Of a stretch of DNA of 64,000 nucleotides, positions 9,108 through 18,332 are shown piece by piece (within the stretch, counting starts at the first letter, position 1; every line of letters starts with the position of its first letter). The position numbers and the translations under genes are program-made. This DNA is from Lachnospiraceae bacterium (GTDB lineage: Bacteria; Bacillota; Clostridia; Lachnospirales; Lachnospiraceae), in assembly GCA_029068555.1 (NCBI GenBank), contig JAIECJ010000094.1, forward strand, positions 1-64,000, in the 5' to 3' direction. The notes under the pieces are model-generated. The model was not told where the DNA came from and searched no databases. It was given only the letters and a program-made list of their open reading frames with translations.

Positions 9108-11024
9108 ATGCAGAAAATATTTGTCAAGTATACCGCTATCATTTTGACGGCTGCCATTTTTCTGATACTGTTCATTAATTTTTTATTCAGCCGCCATACG
9201 CTGGAAAACCAGCAGCTGAATACATTCCATATTAAAATAGAACAAATTATACATACTCTTGAAAATAACCAGGCGGAACTGGAACTGGTGAATGAAAATC
9301 TCAATGAAGACTACCTTACCAGAGCGAAAGCAGCTGCCTATGTGCTGGACAGGCAGGAGGAGTCGGAGATGGACGTAGCGCAGATGCAGTATCTGGCGAA
9401 GCTGCTCAACGTGGATGAGGTTCACTATATTGACGAAAATGGTATGATTGTATTGGCATCTGTTTCCAAATATATTGGTATGGACATGGCTGAACATGAC
9501 CAGACAAGCGCTTTTCTTGTTCTGCTGGAAAACGATGCGGAGGATGCCTATCTGATTCAGGATGTGCAGCCTAACGCGTCTGAGGGCAAAATAATGCAAT
9601 ACATTGGAGTGACAAGAAAACAGCATGGGGGATTTGTACAGGTAGGAATTGAACCGAAGCGGCTGATGGAGGCGCAGTCAAGAAATACATATGACTATAT
9701 ATTCTCACGTTTTCCCACAGATGAGCAGGAGGAATTTTTTGTAGTTGACCGCGAAACAGGTGCTGTTGTGGGACACTCTGGCAATATGGAACAAGATTTT
9801 ACGGAGGAATGTTATCAGCTTGACCAGCTGATACAATGCAGTAAGGGTGCATACAAAAAAGGAAAAGGCGGCAGAGATATGTACACAGTCAGCAAAAGTT
9901 ATGAGAATGTATTAATCTGTGCTGTACTGCCAGAGGAAGTTTTGTTTCGGAAGCTTTTTGATAACGCGGTTCGCACGCTGATATATCTGCTATGTGTTGA
10001 ATTGGCAGTTATTCTGCTTTTAAACTATCTTGTCAGACGCAAGGTAGTAGATGGCATTCATCGTATCATAGAAAGCCTGTCAGCCATAACGGATGGCAAT
10101 CTTGATACAGCAGTGGAAGTGGGGGGCAATCATGAGTTTGAGGAGCTGAGCAGGGGAATCAATACCATGGTGAGAAGCATCATCAATATTTCCAACCGGA
10201 TATCCGCTATCATTGAGATGAGCGGTATTCCGCTTGCCGCATATGAGTATGAACGCGGATCGGAGCATGTGTTTGCAACTTCGGGTATCGGAGAACTGTT
10301 GGACATTTCAAAGACAAGGGTTGCTGACCTCTGCCAGAGTGCGGAGCGGTTCGACAAATTCATCAGCTGGATTACCAAAAATCCCATGGAGGGAGAAAGT
10401 GATGTCTACCAGATTAATGATACGCGATATGTGCGCATCCATATGTCCGATTCGCCACAGGGAAAACTCGGAGTCATCACGGATGTCACTGCGGATATAG
10501 AGGAGAAAAACCGTATGCGGTACGAAAATACACATGACCCGCTCACGGAATTGTATAAGTACCGCCACTTTCAGAAGCTGGCACAGGTGCTTCTGCATAA
10601 GATGCCAGAGGGAAATGTCAGTGCGGTAGTCATGATGGATCTGGATTTCTTTAAGGGAATCAATGATACCTTTGGCCATGATGTAGGTGACCGCTATCTC
10701 CAAGGATTTGCATCTGTCATGCGCCTGATGCCATCAGAGCATTTCCTGACATCAAGGCGATCCGGGGATGAATTTTGTATGATGATTTACAACTGTGCGG
10801 ACAGGAATGAAGTCGTTGCATATCTGGATAAATTTTATGAAACGCTCGGAAAGAGTCCGGTTGCTATGTCTGACACCCTGACCCGGACGATAAGTGCGTC
10901 CGCAGGTTTTGCCTGCACATCGGACAGCCATGCAGACATAGCACAGCTGCTAAGCCATGCAGACGAGGCGCTTTACGAGATAAAAAATAAGATAAAAGGG
11001 ACATATGGCGAGTACTGCGGCTGA
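9108..11024 (+). CDS. Membrane diguanylate cyclase (sensor-HAMP-PAS-like-GGDEF)
   Basis: A 638-residue enzyme expected to make cyclic di-GMP from two GTP. One N-terminal membrane helix (about 6-25), an extracytoplasmic sensor region, a second membrane helix (LIYLLCVELAVILLLNYL, about 287-304), a HAMP-like segment and a PAS-like region precede the GGDEF domain. The active-site loop reads SGDEF rather than GGDEF, a substitution usually compatible with activity; DPLTELYKYR and MMDLDFFKGINDTFGHDVGD are intact. No RxxD inhibitory site lies five residues before the loop. ATG 9108 follows GGAGGAGG; an upstream in-frame ATG at 8958 would run through the terminator and repeat and is unlikely. Confidence 0.9.
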   Translation: MQKIFVKYTAIILTAAIFLILFINFLFSRHTLENQQLNTFHIKIEQIIHTLENNQAELELVNENLNEDYLTRAKAAAYVLDRQEESEMDVAQMQYLAKLLNVDEVHYIDENGMIVLASVSKYIGMDMAEHDQTSAFLVLLENDAEDAYLIQDVQPNASEGKIMQYIGVTRKQHGGFVQVGIEPKRLMEAQSRNTYDYIFSRFPTDEQEEFFVVDRETGAVVGHSGNMEQDFTEECYQLDQLIQCSKGAYKKGKGGRDMYTVSKSYENVLICAVLPEEVLFRKLFDNAVRTLIYLLCVELAVILLLNYLVRRKVVDGIHRIIESLSAITDGNLDTAVEVGGNHEFEELSRGINTMVRSIINISNRISAIIEMSGIPLAAYEYERGSEHVFATSGIGELLDISKTRVADLCQSAERFDKFISWITKNPMEGESDVYQINDTRYVRIHMSDSPQGKLGVITDVTADIEEKNRMRYENTHDPLTELYKYRHFQKLAQVLLHKMPEGNVSAVVMMDLDFFKGINDTFGHDVGDRYLQGFASVMRLMPSEHFLTSRRSGDEFCMMIYNCADRNEVVAYLDKFYETLGKSPVAMSDTLTRTISASAGFACTSDSHADIAQLLSHADEALYEIKNKIKGTYGEYCG

Positions 11025-11030
11025 AATAGC

Positions 11031-11167
11031 GTGATATTTGCGCCAAATTCAGTCAACATAAGGCATTGCCCTTTATGCCTTTGACCCCTATGCCTCCTTC
11101 ATTTGGCACAAATCTCCCACAAACTGTGACGCCCATCTGTCAGAAAGCATTTTTCAAACATGCTCTA
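11031..11167 (-). repeat. MITE family B, truncated copy 4
   Basis: It carries the right two-thirds of the element, including AAGGCATTGCCCTTTATGCC and the terminus TTTTTCAAACATGCTCTA, with one base changed in the terminal repeat. The other end is missing. Confidence 0.8.
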
Positions 11168-11191
11168 GCACAGTGAACAGTTAACATATGG

Positions 11192-11334
11192 GTTACAATT
11201 CACACCAACGCCAGTTTTCATCAGCTTATAAGTTAATGAGGTGTGAATTATAACAGATTTTGCACACAAAATGCTAAAAGACAAGCATTTTGGCGCACGA
11301 TTCCCACTACTTTGGTGTAGGTGTGAACAGTAAC
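11192..11334. repeat. MITE family A, copy 2 with perfect 8-bp target duplication
   Basis: Exactly 143 bp, bounded by GTTACAATTCACACC and GGTGTGAACAGTAAC. ACATATGG lies directly on both sides (11184-11191 and 11335-11342), a perfect 8-bp target duplication that fixes the element's borders. Only about four bases differ from copy 3. Confidence 0.92.
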
Positions 11335-11434
11335 ACATATGGCCATTTACATTGCTATTTTATATAGAAATGATTGAAATTTTCGGGCAGATAAAATATA
11401 ATACAGATAAGACTAACAGGAGGGAGCATCCCAA

Positions 11435-11812
11435 ATGGAACATATCAACAAAAAGCCGGAAAGCAGTCCGAAAAAGACAGATAAGATACAGGAAAAGGTA
11501 AACAGAACCGGTATGCCGGATTACATCAAAAGCGGGATGGAATCCCTGTCCGGATTTCCGATGGATAATGTGCGCGTGCACTATAATTCTGGCAGGCCGG
11601 CACAGTTCCAGGCACTGGCATACACACAGGGAACCGATATCCATATAGCTCCGGGACAGGAAAAGCACCTGCCCCATGAAGCATGGCACGTTGTCCAGCA
11701 GATGCAGGGTAGAGTCCGCCCGACATCAAGCATTAACGGGCAGAGCCTCAATGACGACACTGCCTTGGAGCATGAGGCGGATATCATGGGGAGAAAACTT
11801 GCGAGGATATAA
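11435..11812 (+). CDS. DUF4157 (eCIS core domain) metalloprotease-like protein
   Basis: A 125-residue protein with the hallmark HEAWHVVQQMQG (about residues 83-94), an HExxH zinc-type motif, followed by a conserved H-E-AD near the C-terminus (LEHEADIMG). This is the DUF4157/eCIS-core domain, common in proteins linked to extracellular contractile injection systems and toxins. Here the domain stands alone after a short lysine-rich N-terminus; no signal peptide and no eCIS structural genes are present. AGGAGGG lies about ten bases before the ATG. It may be an orphan effector fragment or a small protease; the target is unknown. Confidence 0.8.
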   Translation: MEHINKKPESSPKKTDKIQEKVNRTGMPDYIKSGMESLSGFPMDNVRVHYNSGRPAQFQALAYTQGTDIHIAPGQEKHLPHEAWHVVQQMQGRVRPTSSINGQSLNDDTALEHEADIMGRKLARI

Positions 11813-11876
11813 CAGTGCTCCGTTTCTGAAAATATAGGGAGCAGTCTGCGCACCAACAAGGAGATTATAGATAAAG

Positions 11877-13154
11877 ATGTACGTACAGATATACAGAAGA
11901 AGTAAAATTCTGCTGACAGTGGCACTTGCGGTCATATTGACGGCTGGAAACTGTCGCGTGACAGTGTCGGCAGCAAAGATAACAAGACAATACGTCGTCG
12001 ATCCGAACGGCACAGGTGATTTTCTGACAATTCAGGAAGGGGTTGACAGCGCATCCGATGGTGACACGCTGCTTCTCTATCCCGGAATTTACACGGAGCC
12101 GGTTCGTGTCATGAACAAGGAACTAAACATAATCGGCGTAAGCAAGGACTTATGCATATTAAAATATGATACCGCATCTTATAGAAAGGCGCCGCTTACC
12201 ATAGCGGCGGGGAATGTTTCCAACATCACAATTTATGGCATAAACAGCAATATGATGCCAGAAGAACTCACTGAGGAGGAAATAGAGATCATCAATGCGG
12301 AACTGGTCGGCGACAGCTGGGATAGACAGAAAAACTATACAGGCTATGCCATCCATGTGGATCAGAATTATTTATATGGCAGAAGTCTAAGCTTTGACAA
12401 CTGCCGCATTATATCCGAAAATAACCACTGCGCAGGCATTGGAAGCCGCGGAGGCAGTATTATATCATTTGAGAATTGTGAGCTGGTTTCCTTAGGGAGT
12501 GGAAGCTGCCTCTATCTGCACGATCCTACATCGCCCGATGTCAGCGGGGAAGCATCACTTATCCTCAGGAACTGCCAAATGACAAGCTACCTGTGTCCTT
12601 ATGTGATGACTTTACAGTCACTGCTTCCGGAGTGCAATACCATGAAGCTGACTTTCCAGAACACACATATCAGTGCAGTGGCATATGCGGATGATGAAAG
12701 CTATGTACCAATAAATGTCAATACTGGTATGGATGTGGAAACACTGTCACAGCTTCAGCAGCTCGGAGGGCAGCATACGACAGGCATGAGCAGCTCGTCA
12801 TTCGAACTGGTGCATGTGACGCAGCAGGAGGATGCCAGACTGTACATGGAAGAACTTGAGAGCGCGCTGGCTGTCGGAAATGTGTCAAAGCTGATGAATA
12901 TAAAACTTCCGGAGGGAATCACATATCTGGGAGAAATGGATGAGAATGCTGCAGGCAGCTTGAAACATCAGGTGATAGCCATCTACAATAGAAGCAGCCG
13001 TCCTGGATTCGGATGGTGTGGTCTTGACAGCGCATACCTGACAGCGGACAGCTATGGAAACACTTTGCCGGAAATGAACGCAGCGGATGGAACCGTCAGT
13101 ATTCCGAGTACTGCGGCTGTCGCTTCAGCCGGCTTCCCCGCATCAGCCCGTTGA
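11877..13154 (+). CDS. Secreted right-handed beta-helix (pectinesterase-like) protein
   Basis: A 425-residue protein with a positively charged N-terminus and hydrophobic signal segment (residues 9-33), then the pectin-esterase/pectate-lyase style opening VDPNGTGDFLTIQEGVD...DGDTLLLYPGIY and repeating short strands typical of a parallel beta-helix. The classical pectinesterase catalytic Asp/Arg motifs were not recognised, so activity is uncertain; polysaccharide binding or cleavage outside the cell is likely. AAGGAG lies 12 bases before the ATG. Its last 59 bases overlap the tail of the oppositely oriented LytTR gene, and the C-terminus has low complexity, so it may have been shortened. Confidence 0.72.
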   Translation: MYVQIYRRSKILLTVALAVILTAGNCRVTVSAAKITRQYVVDPNGTGDFLTIQEGVDSASDGDTLLLYPGIYTEPVRVMNKELNIIGVSKDLCILKYDTASYRKAPLTIAAGNVSNITIYGINSNMMPEELTEEEIEIINAELVGDSWDRQKNYTGYAIHVDQNYLYGRSLSFDNCRIISENNHCAGIGSRGGSIISFENCELVSLGSGSCLYLHDPTSPDVSGEASLILRNCQMTSYLCPYVMTLQSLLPECNTMKLTFQNTHISAVAYADDESYVPINVNTGMDVETLSQLQQLGGQHTTGMSSSSFELVHVTQQEDARLYMEELESALAVGNVSKLMNIKLPEGITYLGEMDENAAGSLKHQVIAIYNRSSRPGFGWCGLDSAYLTADSYGNTLPEMNAADGTVSIPSTAAVASAGFPASAR

Positions 13155-13833
13155 TGTATTTATAGTATTCATATTTGCTGATACGAAGCCGCTCACCTGT
13201 TGTCAGAAATACATAGTCTCGGTTGTAGCCCGAGATATATTTCGCGTTGACCAGATAAGACTTGTGGATGCGCAGAAAACTGCAGTTTTTCTTTCTGATA
13301 AGCCCTTCCACGATATCAAGCTTCTGGTAAAATGTGTCGCAGTGATCAGAAGAGACGACATGTGTGCGCCTGCCCTCGGATGCAAAATAGTGGATATTGT
13401 TAATGGGGATATGAATGTAGTCCGGCCGGACATAGTAGGAAAAAGAATCTTTATCGTCAAGGAATGTTTCGTAGGCAAGCACTGCGTAGGACCATACATG
13501 CTTGCGGCTCTTGTCGGGAAGTATGTACATCGGTTCAAGCAGCACATCTTCTATGGGCGGGTGGTAATCGCGGCTGTGTGTTGTGACGGAAACAAGTTTT
13601 TCATTTTCACGTTTGGCGTTCATGACAACCTTGCGCATCAGCCCGTTTTCAGCTTCTATATCATAAAAAAGAACATCGGGACAATTGCAGCTGATGCATC
13701 GCTGCAGTTCGTAGGCGCTGCGGTAGCACATCACGGCTACAATAATTCCCTTTTGATTAAAACATTTTATAACCTCGTCTCTGACAAAATTCCGTATTTC
13801 ATCATGCTCATAACAAAAAGCAAAATTAATCAT
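13096..13833 (-). CDS. LytTR regulator with degenerate receiver domain
   Basis: A 245-residue regulator. The C-terminal LytTR DNA-binding domain is clear: IHYFASEGRRTHVV and FLRIHKSYLVNAKYISGYNRDYVFL. The N-terminal part aligns with a receiver domain, but the usual acidic pair CDDE has become CYEH and the conserved lysine region LLKP reads LLEP, although an Asp remains in FYDIE. Phosphorylation is therefore doubtful. ATG 13833 was chosen because AAGGAG lies nine bases upstream; an in-frame start at 13911 lacks one. No kinase is adjacent. It is divergent from spmB and converges with the beta-helix gene. Confidence 0.82.
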   Translation of the reverse strand: MINFAFCYEHDEIRNFVRDEVIKCFNQKGIIVAVMCYRSAYELQRCISCNCPDVLFYDIEAENGLMRKVVMNAKRENEKLVSVTTHSRDYHPPIEDVLLEPMYILPDKSRKHVWSYAVLAYETFLDDKDSFSYYVRPDYIHIPINNIHYFASEGRRTHVVSSDHCDTFYQKLDIVEGLIRKKNCSFLRIHKSYLVNAKYISGYNRDYVFLTTGERLRISKYEYYKYINGLMRGSRLKRQPQYSEY

Positions 13834-14049
13834 GTCGCATAACTCCTTAGTAATTTTTGTTATATTATATTTATCATTTGCGATATCTGCCATGGCTCGC
13901 ATATTAAACAATATACATTGCAGAAGTACGGCGAGACATAGGAAATTAGTACCGATTCGGATAGTTTTTTCAAAAAAACAAAACCCACATATTTCAGATT
14001 TTGTGGAATATATATGTTACTACACAGGAAATAATTTGGGAGTTAAGAC

Positions 14050-14577
14050 ATGACCAGGATATCCAATATGCTCATACCGGCGCTGATTTTCTATATTGTT
14101 GCCATGGGACTTTCGCAGAAAAAAGATATCTACGCCTGTTTCACCAAAGGAGCAAAAGACGGTATGAAAACCGTAGTCGGCATTGTACCTACCCTAATCG
14201 GGCTGATGATATCGGTGGGGGTGCTTCGGGCATCCGGTTTCCTCGAGACTGCGGGAAATTTGATCGGGCATGTTATCACGCATTTTGCTGCAGATTTTCC
14301 GAATGAAATAATTTCGCTGTTTGTGGTAAAGCTTTTTTCTGCTTCGGCGGCGACCGGACTTGCGCTTGATATTTTTAAAGAGTACGGTACGGACTCTTTT
14401 GCCGGGATTACAACCTCGCTTGCTCTTGCAAGTACGGAAACTGTTTTTTATACCATGTCAGTGTATTTCATGGCGGCAAGGGTGACAAAGACGAGATGGA
14501 CCCTTGCGGGAGCGCTCCTTTCAACAGCATCCGGCCTTGTGGCAAGCCTTGTGCTTGCCGGAATTTTAACAGGATAA
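14050..14577 (+). CDS. spmB: Spore maturation protein B
   Basis: A 175-residue integral membrane protein of the nucleoside-recognition (Gate) family matching SpmB in length and motifs: VGIVPTLIGLMISVGVLRASG and the closing ETVFYTMSVYFMAARV near residues 130-150. SpmB works with SpmA in dehydrating the spore core in spore formers. SpmA normally lies directly upstream but is absent here, and the upstream neighbour is a divergent regulator. GGGAG lies seven bases before the ATG. Five to six hydrophobic helices are visible. Confidence 0.88.
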   Translation: MTRISNMLIPALIFYIVAMGLSQKKDIYACFTKGAKDGMKTVVGIVPTLIGLMISVGVLRASGFLETAGNLIGHVITHFAADFPNEIISLFVVKLFSASAATGLALDIFKEYGTDSFAGITTSLALASTETVFYTMSVYFMAARVTKTRWTLAGALLSTASGLVASLVLAGILTG

Positions 14578-14592
14578 AAATTGGCGAATTTA

Positions 14593-14621
14593 TTGATAAA
14601 TTGTCTGATAAGATTTATAAT
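14593..14621 (+). promoter_or_regulatory. Sigma-A type promoter
   Basis: TTGATA (14593-14598) and TATAAT (14616-14621) with a 17-base spacer, just upstream of the response regulator start at 14658. Confidence 0.65.
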
Positions 14622-14657
14622 TGTAGATATAATTTAGAGATAAAGGTAGTTGACGTC

Positions 14658-15413
14658 ATGAATAAAATATTGATTGTCGATGAAGATTCTGCGCTCGCAG
14701 AACAGATGTGCAGAATGTTTACCGATATAGAAACACGTACATGGAGCTGCGGAACACTTGAGTCAGCTGAGGAACTGCTCGGAGAGAGTGCCTACCAGGT
14801 AATTATTATTGATCCAGAGCTTCCTGACGGTGACGGATATGAGCTGATATATGAACTGGGGCTTGGAAATTATGGTTCTGGGGACGCCGCAATTATATTG
14901 ATAATGGATAACGACAGGAAACCTGACATGCTGGTTCTGGGTGAACAGGGAATTACGGATTATATTACAAAACCATTTAACCTCGCAGTGCTGAAAGCAA
15001 AAGTTTGGTCACAGTTTCAGCGCAGCCGGAAGGACTTTGCGTTAAAGGCAAGCAGACGATTTGAGGCAATAGGTGCAGGCACAAAAAGCAGCATTGTAGG
15101 AGAACACATGGTTGCAATAGATAACTTCATGTTTAATTTTGACATAGGAGAGTACAGCGCTTATGGCAAAAAGGTAAGGCTGAACCGCCTGGAACAGTGC
15201 CTGCTGCGCAATCTGGTGGAAAACAAGGGGATTGTCCTCAAGCGCAAAGCGTTAATGGACAAGCTGATATCGGAAAGTAAAATATATATAGATGAAAGTA
15301 TGCTCGAAAAGACAGTGCGGGGACTTCGTGAGCGGCTGAATGCACGCAGATATATTAAGACAGTATATGGAATAGGTTATATATGGATTGACGTGGAGGA
15401 TAAGAAGAGCTAA
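14658..15413 (+). CDS. OmpR/PhoB-type response regulator
   Basis: A 251-residue transcription regulator. The receiver has D8/D10 in VDED, phospho-acceptor D52 in IIIDPELPDGDG and lysine in YITKPF (about 101). The C-terminal winged helix carries LNRLEQCLLRNLVENKG and the YIKTVYGIGYIW signature. The start ATG 14658 is the one that begins a normal receiver. It precedes the hybrid histidine kinase by 14 bases and should be co-transcribed from the promoter at 14593. Confidence 0.92.
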   Translation: MNKILIVDEDSALAEQMCRMFTDIETRTWSCGTLESAEELLGESAYQVIIIDPELPDGDGYELIYELGLGNYGSGDAAIILIMDNDRKPDMLVLGEQGITDYITKPFNLAVLKAKVWSQFQRSRKDFALKASRRFEAIGAGTKSSIVGEHMVAIDNFMFNFDIGEYSAYGKKVRLNRLEQCLLRNLVENKGIVLKRKALMDKLISESKIYIDESMLEKTVRGLRERLNARRYIKTVYGIGYIWIDVEDKKS

Positions 15414-15427
15414 GAGAGGAGGATGCG

Positions 15428-17842
15428 ATGAAAGACCGGATGCATGATAAGTTTAAAAGTATTGATTTGCATTTTGTGTCGAAGCTGGTATGCTATGCTT
15501 TTTATATTGCTGTATTTGTCATTACAATCTGGATATGCATAGACGCTCCTGTGCAGCATCATTTTAAAAACATAAGAAAAAATGATGTCTGGTTTGGCGA
15601 TGGCTGGTATGACACCGGCACAGGAGAAAAGGTTACGGCAGTGTCACAGCATTACCTTAGAATTTCTCTGGACGGCGGACATGCTTCTATAACAAAGACA
15701 CTGGATTTTACCCCTTTGCCAGAGGAATATCTGTGCTTCAGGGTACGTGCCCTTGACACTGTGATGTATGTAAATGGTGACGTGTGGTATGAGAATCATT
15801 TTATGGATAAATTCCGCTCGCACAGTAAAAGGATGTATCTGCTGCATCAGGTATCTGCTGACGGATTGAAAGCGGGCGATACAATTACACTGGAACTGAA
15901 TGTGGAGTCTGGCGAAGAACATGCAATGGTTCAGTTTCCGGCAATGGGAGACCGGTATGCGCTGGTAGTGTACATATTGCGGAAATCGAAAAACAGCCTT
16001 GGCATTTGTCTGATAGCCTTGCTCATTATGGTACTGACTCTGATAGCCAGTCATTCTGAGATCCTTGTGAATAAAGAGCAGGATGTCAAATCGCTAAGAT
16101 GGCTTACCCTTTTTCTTGCGATATCCGTGATATATCTTGGAACAGACTGCGGATGCATGGAAATATTGGTAGAGCGGACTTCTGTTGTGAGCTGGTTTAA
16201 TAATCTGTCGTTCATCACGCTGCCGATACCGTTTATTTTATTTACAAAGTATGCATTTTTTCCCGGACACAGGCGCTATGAGATGCTGGCGTTTTTCAAT
16301 TTTCTGACGGCAATGGCAAGTGTTGCGATGTTTGTGATTTTCGCGTACAATATGTCAAACTTTTACATTTTTGTGCATATATTGATTGCATTTGATATTG
16401 CGGCGTGCATACTGAGCTTTTTTCAGGAGAAGCTGATGCCGTCATTTGAAGTGTTTCTGGGATTTGGGGCAATTATTACAACGGCATCGGCAAGCTTGTT
16501 TTTTTATTGGAAAGAGCTTGTATATCCGTCTTCTGTAGTGTTTGGGTACGGACTGCTGGTTTTCAGCATATGCATGCTGGTATGGATTGTCCGCAGCCGT
16601 TACGAACTGAACCGCATGAGAGAGGAGGCGGATCATGTTATTATGGAGCGGGATAAGGTCGCAGCGCAGGAGGCCAGCGAGCAGAAAAGCAGGTTCCTTT
16701 CAAGCATGTCGCATGAGATACGCACACCGCTCAACGCCATACTCGGACTCAATGAGCTGATTATGCACGAGAGCAACGATGGCAAAATCAAGAAATATTC
16801 CGCTGATATTCAAAGCGCTGGAAGGACGCTTCTGGCGCTGATTAATGATATTCTTGATTTTTCCAAGATAGAGACAGGAAAAATGGATATCATTTTATCG
16901 GACTATTCATTGTCTTCGGTACTCAATGATATCGTGGTTATGATACAGGAGAGGGTTGACAGGGCAGGACTTGATTTAAGGCTTGATGTTGACAGTACGT
17001 TACCTGATGTGCTTTATGGAGATGAGGTGCGGATTAAGCAAATTATTGTAAATCTTATGACGAATGCCGTAAAATATACGAAAGAAGGATGGATAGAGCT
17101 TGCTGTCAGGAAACAGAATGTCTCAGAGTATCTTGACGAAGAAAATATCCTGCTTGACATCAGGGTATCAGACACTGGTGTGGGAATAAAGAAAGAAGAC
17201 CTGTCGAAGCTGTTTGTCGAATTTGAGCGTCTTGACAGGCTAAAGAACAGAAGTATTGAGGGAACCGGGCTTGGACTTAGTATCACATCACGCCTTATTA
17301 GCCTTATGGGTGGAAAAATCAGCGTTGAGAGCGAGTATGGAAAAGGCTCGACATTCGAGGTACTTATTCCGCAGAGAGTTGTATCAGATATCCCCATCGG
17401 TGACTACCAAAAGCGTTTTGAGAATGCAGACAGCAATATGGGAGGGGAGACCCTTGAGACAATGCGCTTCCCGGACAAAAGGGTATTTGTGGTGGATGAC
17501 AATGAGATGAATCTTGAGGTGATAGCCTCCATACTGGAGATGCTCGAGATACAGGTGGAACGCGCCAATGGAGGGCAGACAGCCATGGAGCGTCTTGACA
17601 GGGAAAAGTATGACCTGATACTGACTGATGATATGATGCCGGAGATAAGTGGAACGGAGCTTATGCAGTACATTCATGGAAATGAACAAAGCGTAAGCCA
17701 TGAAACTCCAATTGTAGTACTGACTGCAAATGCAATTGCAGGCGCCCGCGAAGCGTATATCGGAAAAGGGTTTGACGACTACATGACGAAACCGATTGAT
17801 GTGGATGTTTTGCAGAAAATACTAATGAAATACTTAAAATAA
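15428..17842 (+). CDS. Hybrid sensor histidine kinase with receiver domain
   Basis: An 804-residue membrane kinase. One N-terminal helix, an extracytoplasmic beta-rich sensor (about 40-185, 7TM-DISM-like), then about seven hydrophobic helices (190-395) lead to a HisKA domain with H429 in SHEIRTPLNAILG, a HATPase domain (N-box QIIVNLMTNAVKYT, G-boxes DTGVGI and GTGLGLSI) and a C-terminal receiver with D734 in LILTDDMMPE and lysine in YMTKPID. GAGGAGGATGCG precedes the ATG. Its partner regulator is directly upstream. The built-in receiver suggests a phosphorelay or a second output. Confidence 0.92.
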   Translation: MKDRMHDKFKSIDLHFVSKLVCYAFYIAVFVITIWICIDAPVQHHFKNIRKNDVWFGDGWYDTGTGEKVTAVSQHYLRISLDGGHASITKTLDFTPLPEEYLCFRVRALDTVMYVNGDVWYENHFMDKFRSHSKRMYLLHQVSADGLKAGDTITLELNVESGEEHAMVQFPAMGDRYALVVYILRKSKNSLGICLIALLIMVLTLIASHSEILVNKEQDVKSLRWLTLFLAISVIYLGTDCGCMEILVERTSVVSWFNNLSFITLPIPFILFTKYAFFPGHRRYEMLAFFNFLTAMASVAMFVIFAYNMSNFYIFVHILIAFDIAACILSFFQEKLMPSFEVFLGFGAIITTASASLFFYWKELVYPSSVVFGYGLLVFSICMLVWIVRSRYELNRMREEADHVIMERDKVAAQEASEQKSRFLSSMSHEIRTPLNAILGLNELIMHESNDGKIKKYSADIQSAGRTLLALINDILDFSKIETGKMDIILSDYSLSSVLNDIVVMIQERVDRAGLDLRLDVDSTLPDVLYGDEVRIKQIIVNLMTNAVKYTKEGWIELAVRKQNVSEYLDEENILLDIRVSDTGVGIKKEDLSKLFVEFERLDRLKNRSIEGTGLGLSITSRLISLMGGKISVESEYGKGSTFEVLIPQRVVSDIPIGDYQKRFENADSNMGGETLETMRFPDKRVFVVDDNEMNLEVIASILEMLEIQVERANGGQTAMERLDREKYDLILTDDMMPEISGTELMQYIHGNEQSVSHETPIVVLTANAIAGAREAYIGKGFDDYMTKPIDVDVLQKILMKYLK

Positions 17843-18065
17843 GAATTTTTTTCGGTTAAATAGACGGTTTTTTAATAAATTGAAAAATTTTTATTAAAAA
17901 TTATTGACTTTTGCTCCGAAAAAAAGCACAATAGTACATGATTTAAGTCATAAATGGTTATTTTTAATTTGTATATCCTGCTGTGCCTTTGTGGTGAATC
18001 AGACTGCAGGATGATTCATTCAAAAGTGATTGTATAAAACGGTTCATGATTACGGAGGGATTGAC

Positions 18066-18320
18066 GTGTTAAAGAAAGAAGTAATGGTAAAGGAAATTGA
18101 GAAAAAGTATGATCATCCACTGGCGGAGATTGTGCAGATAGCAAGCCAGTATAAAAGCGAGATTCTCCTGGAATATGACAAGTACAGGATTAACGCAAAG
18201 AGCATTATGGGAATTATTGCATTTAACCCTTCTGAAGGAATGAACGTGACAATCGCTGCCGATGGAAATGACGAGGGCGAAGCAGTCGATGCGCTTGAAA
18301 GATTCTTTATTTGTGAATAA
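18066..18320 (+). CDS. HPr-like protein lacking His15 (Crh-like)
   Basis: An 84-residue protein that aligns along its length with HPr. The Ser46 region NAKSIMGIIAF and the tail VTIAADGNDEGEAVDALE are well kept. At the PTS active site the usual H-A-R-P reads Y-D-H-P, so His15 is replaced by Tyr and Arg17 by His. Loss of His15 with Ser46 kept is the pattern of Crh, a corepressor of CcpA in Bacillus that cannot pass phosphate in the PTS. GTG 18066 is the start, with ACGGAGGGA six bases upstream; this gives normal HPr length. A strong terminator follows, so it is a single-gene unit. Confidence 0.85.
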   Translation: MLKKEVMVKEIEKKYDHPLAEIVQIASQYKSEILLEYDKYRINAKSIMGIIAFNPSEGMNVTIAADGNDEGEAVDALERFFICE

Positions 18321-18332
18321 TGTGGTATCTGG

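Noticed and set aside
13087..13842. A 251-codon plus-strand frame
   Set aside because: It lies opposite the LytTR gene, which has clear family motifs and a ribosome site; the plus frame has neither.
17843..18029. TTGACT near 17905 as a promoter for the HPr-like gene
   Set aside because: No acceptable -10 at 16-18 bases; too weak to list.
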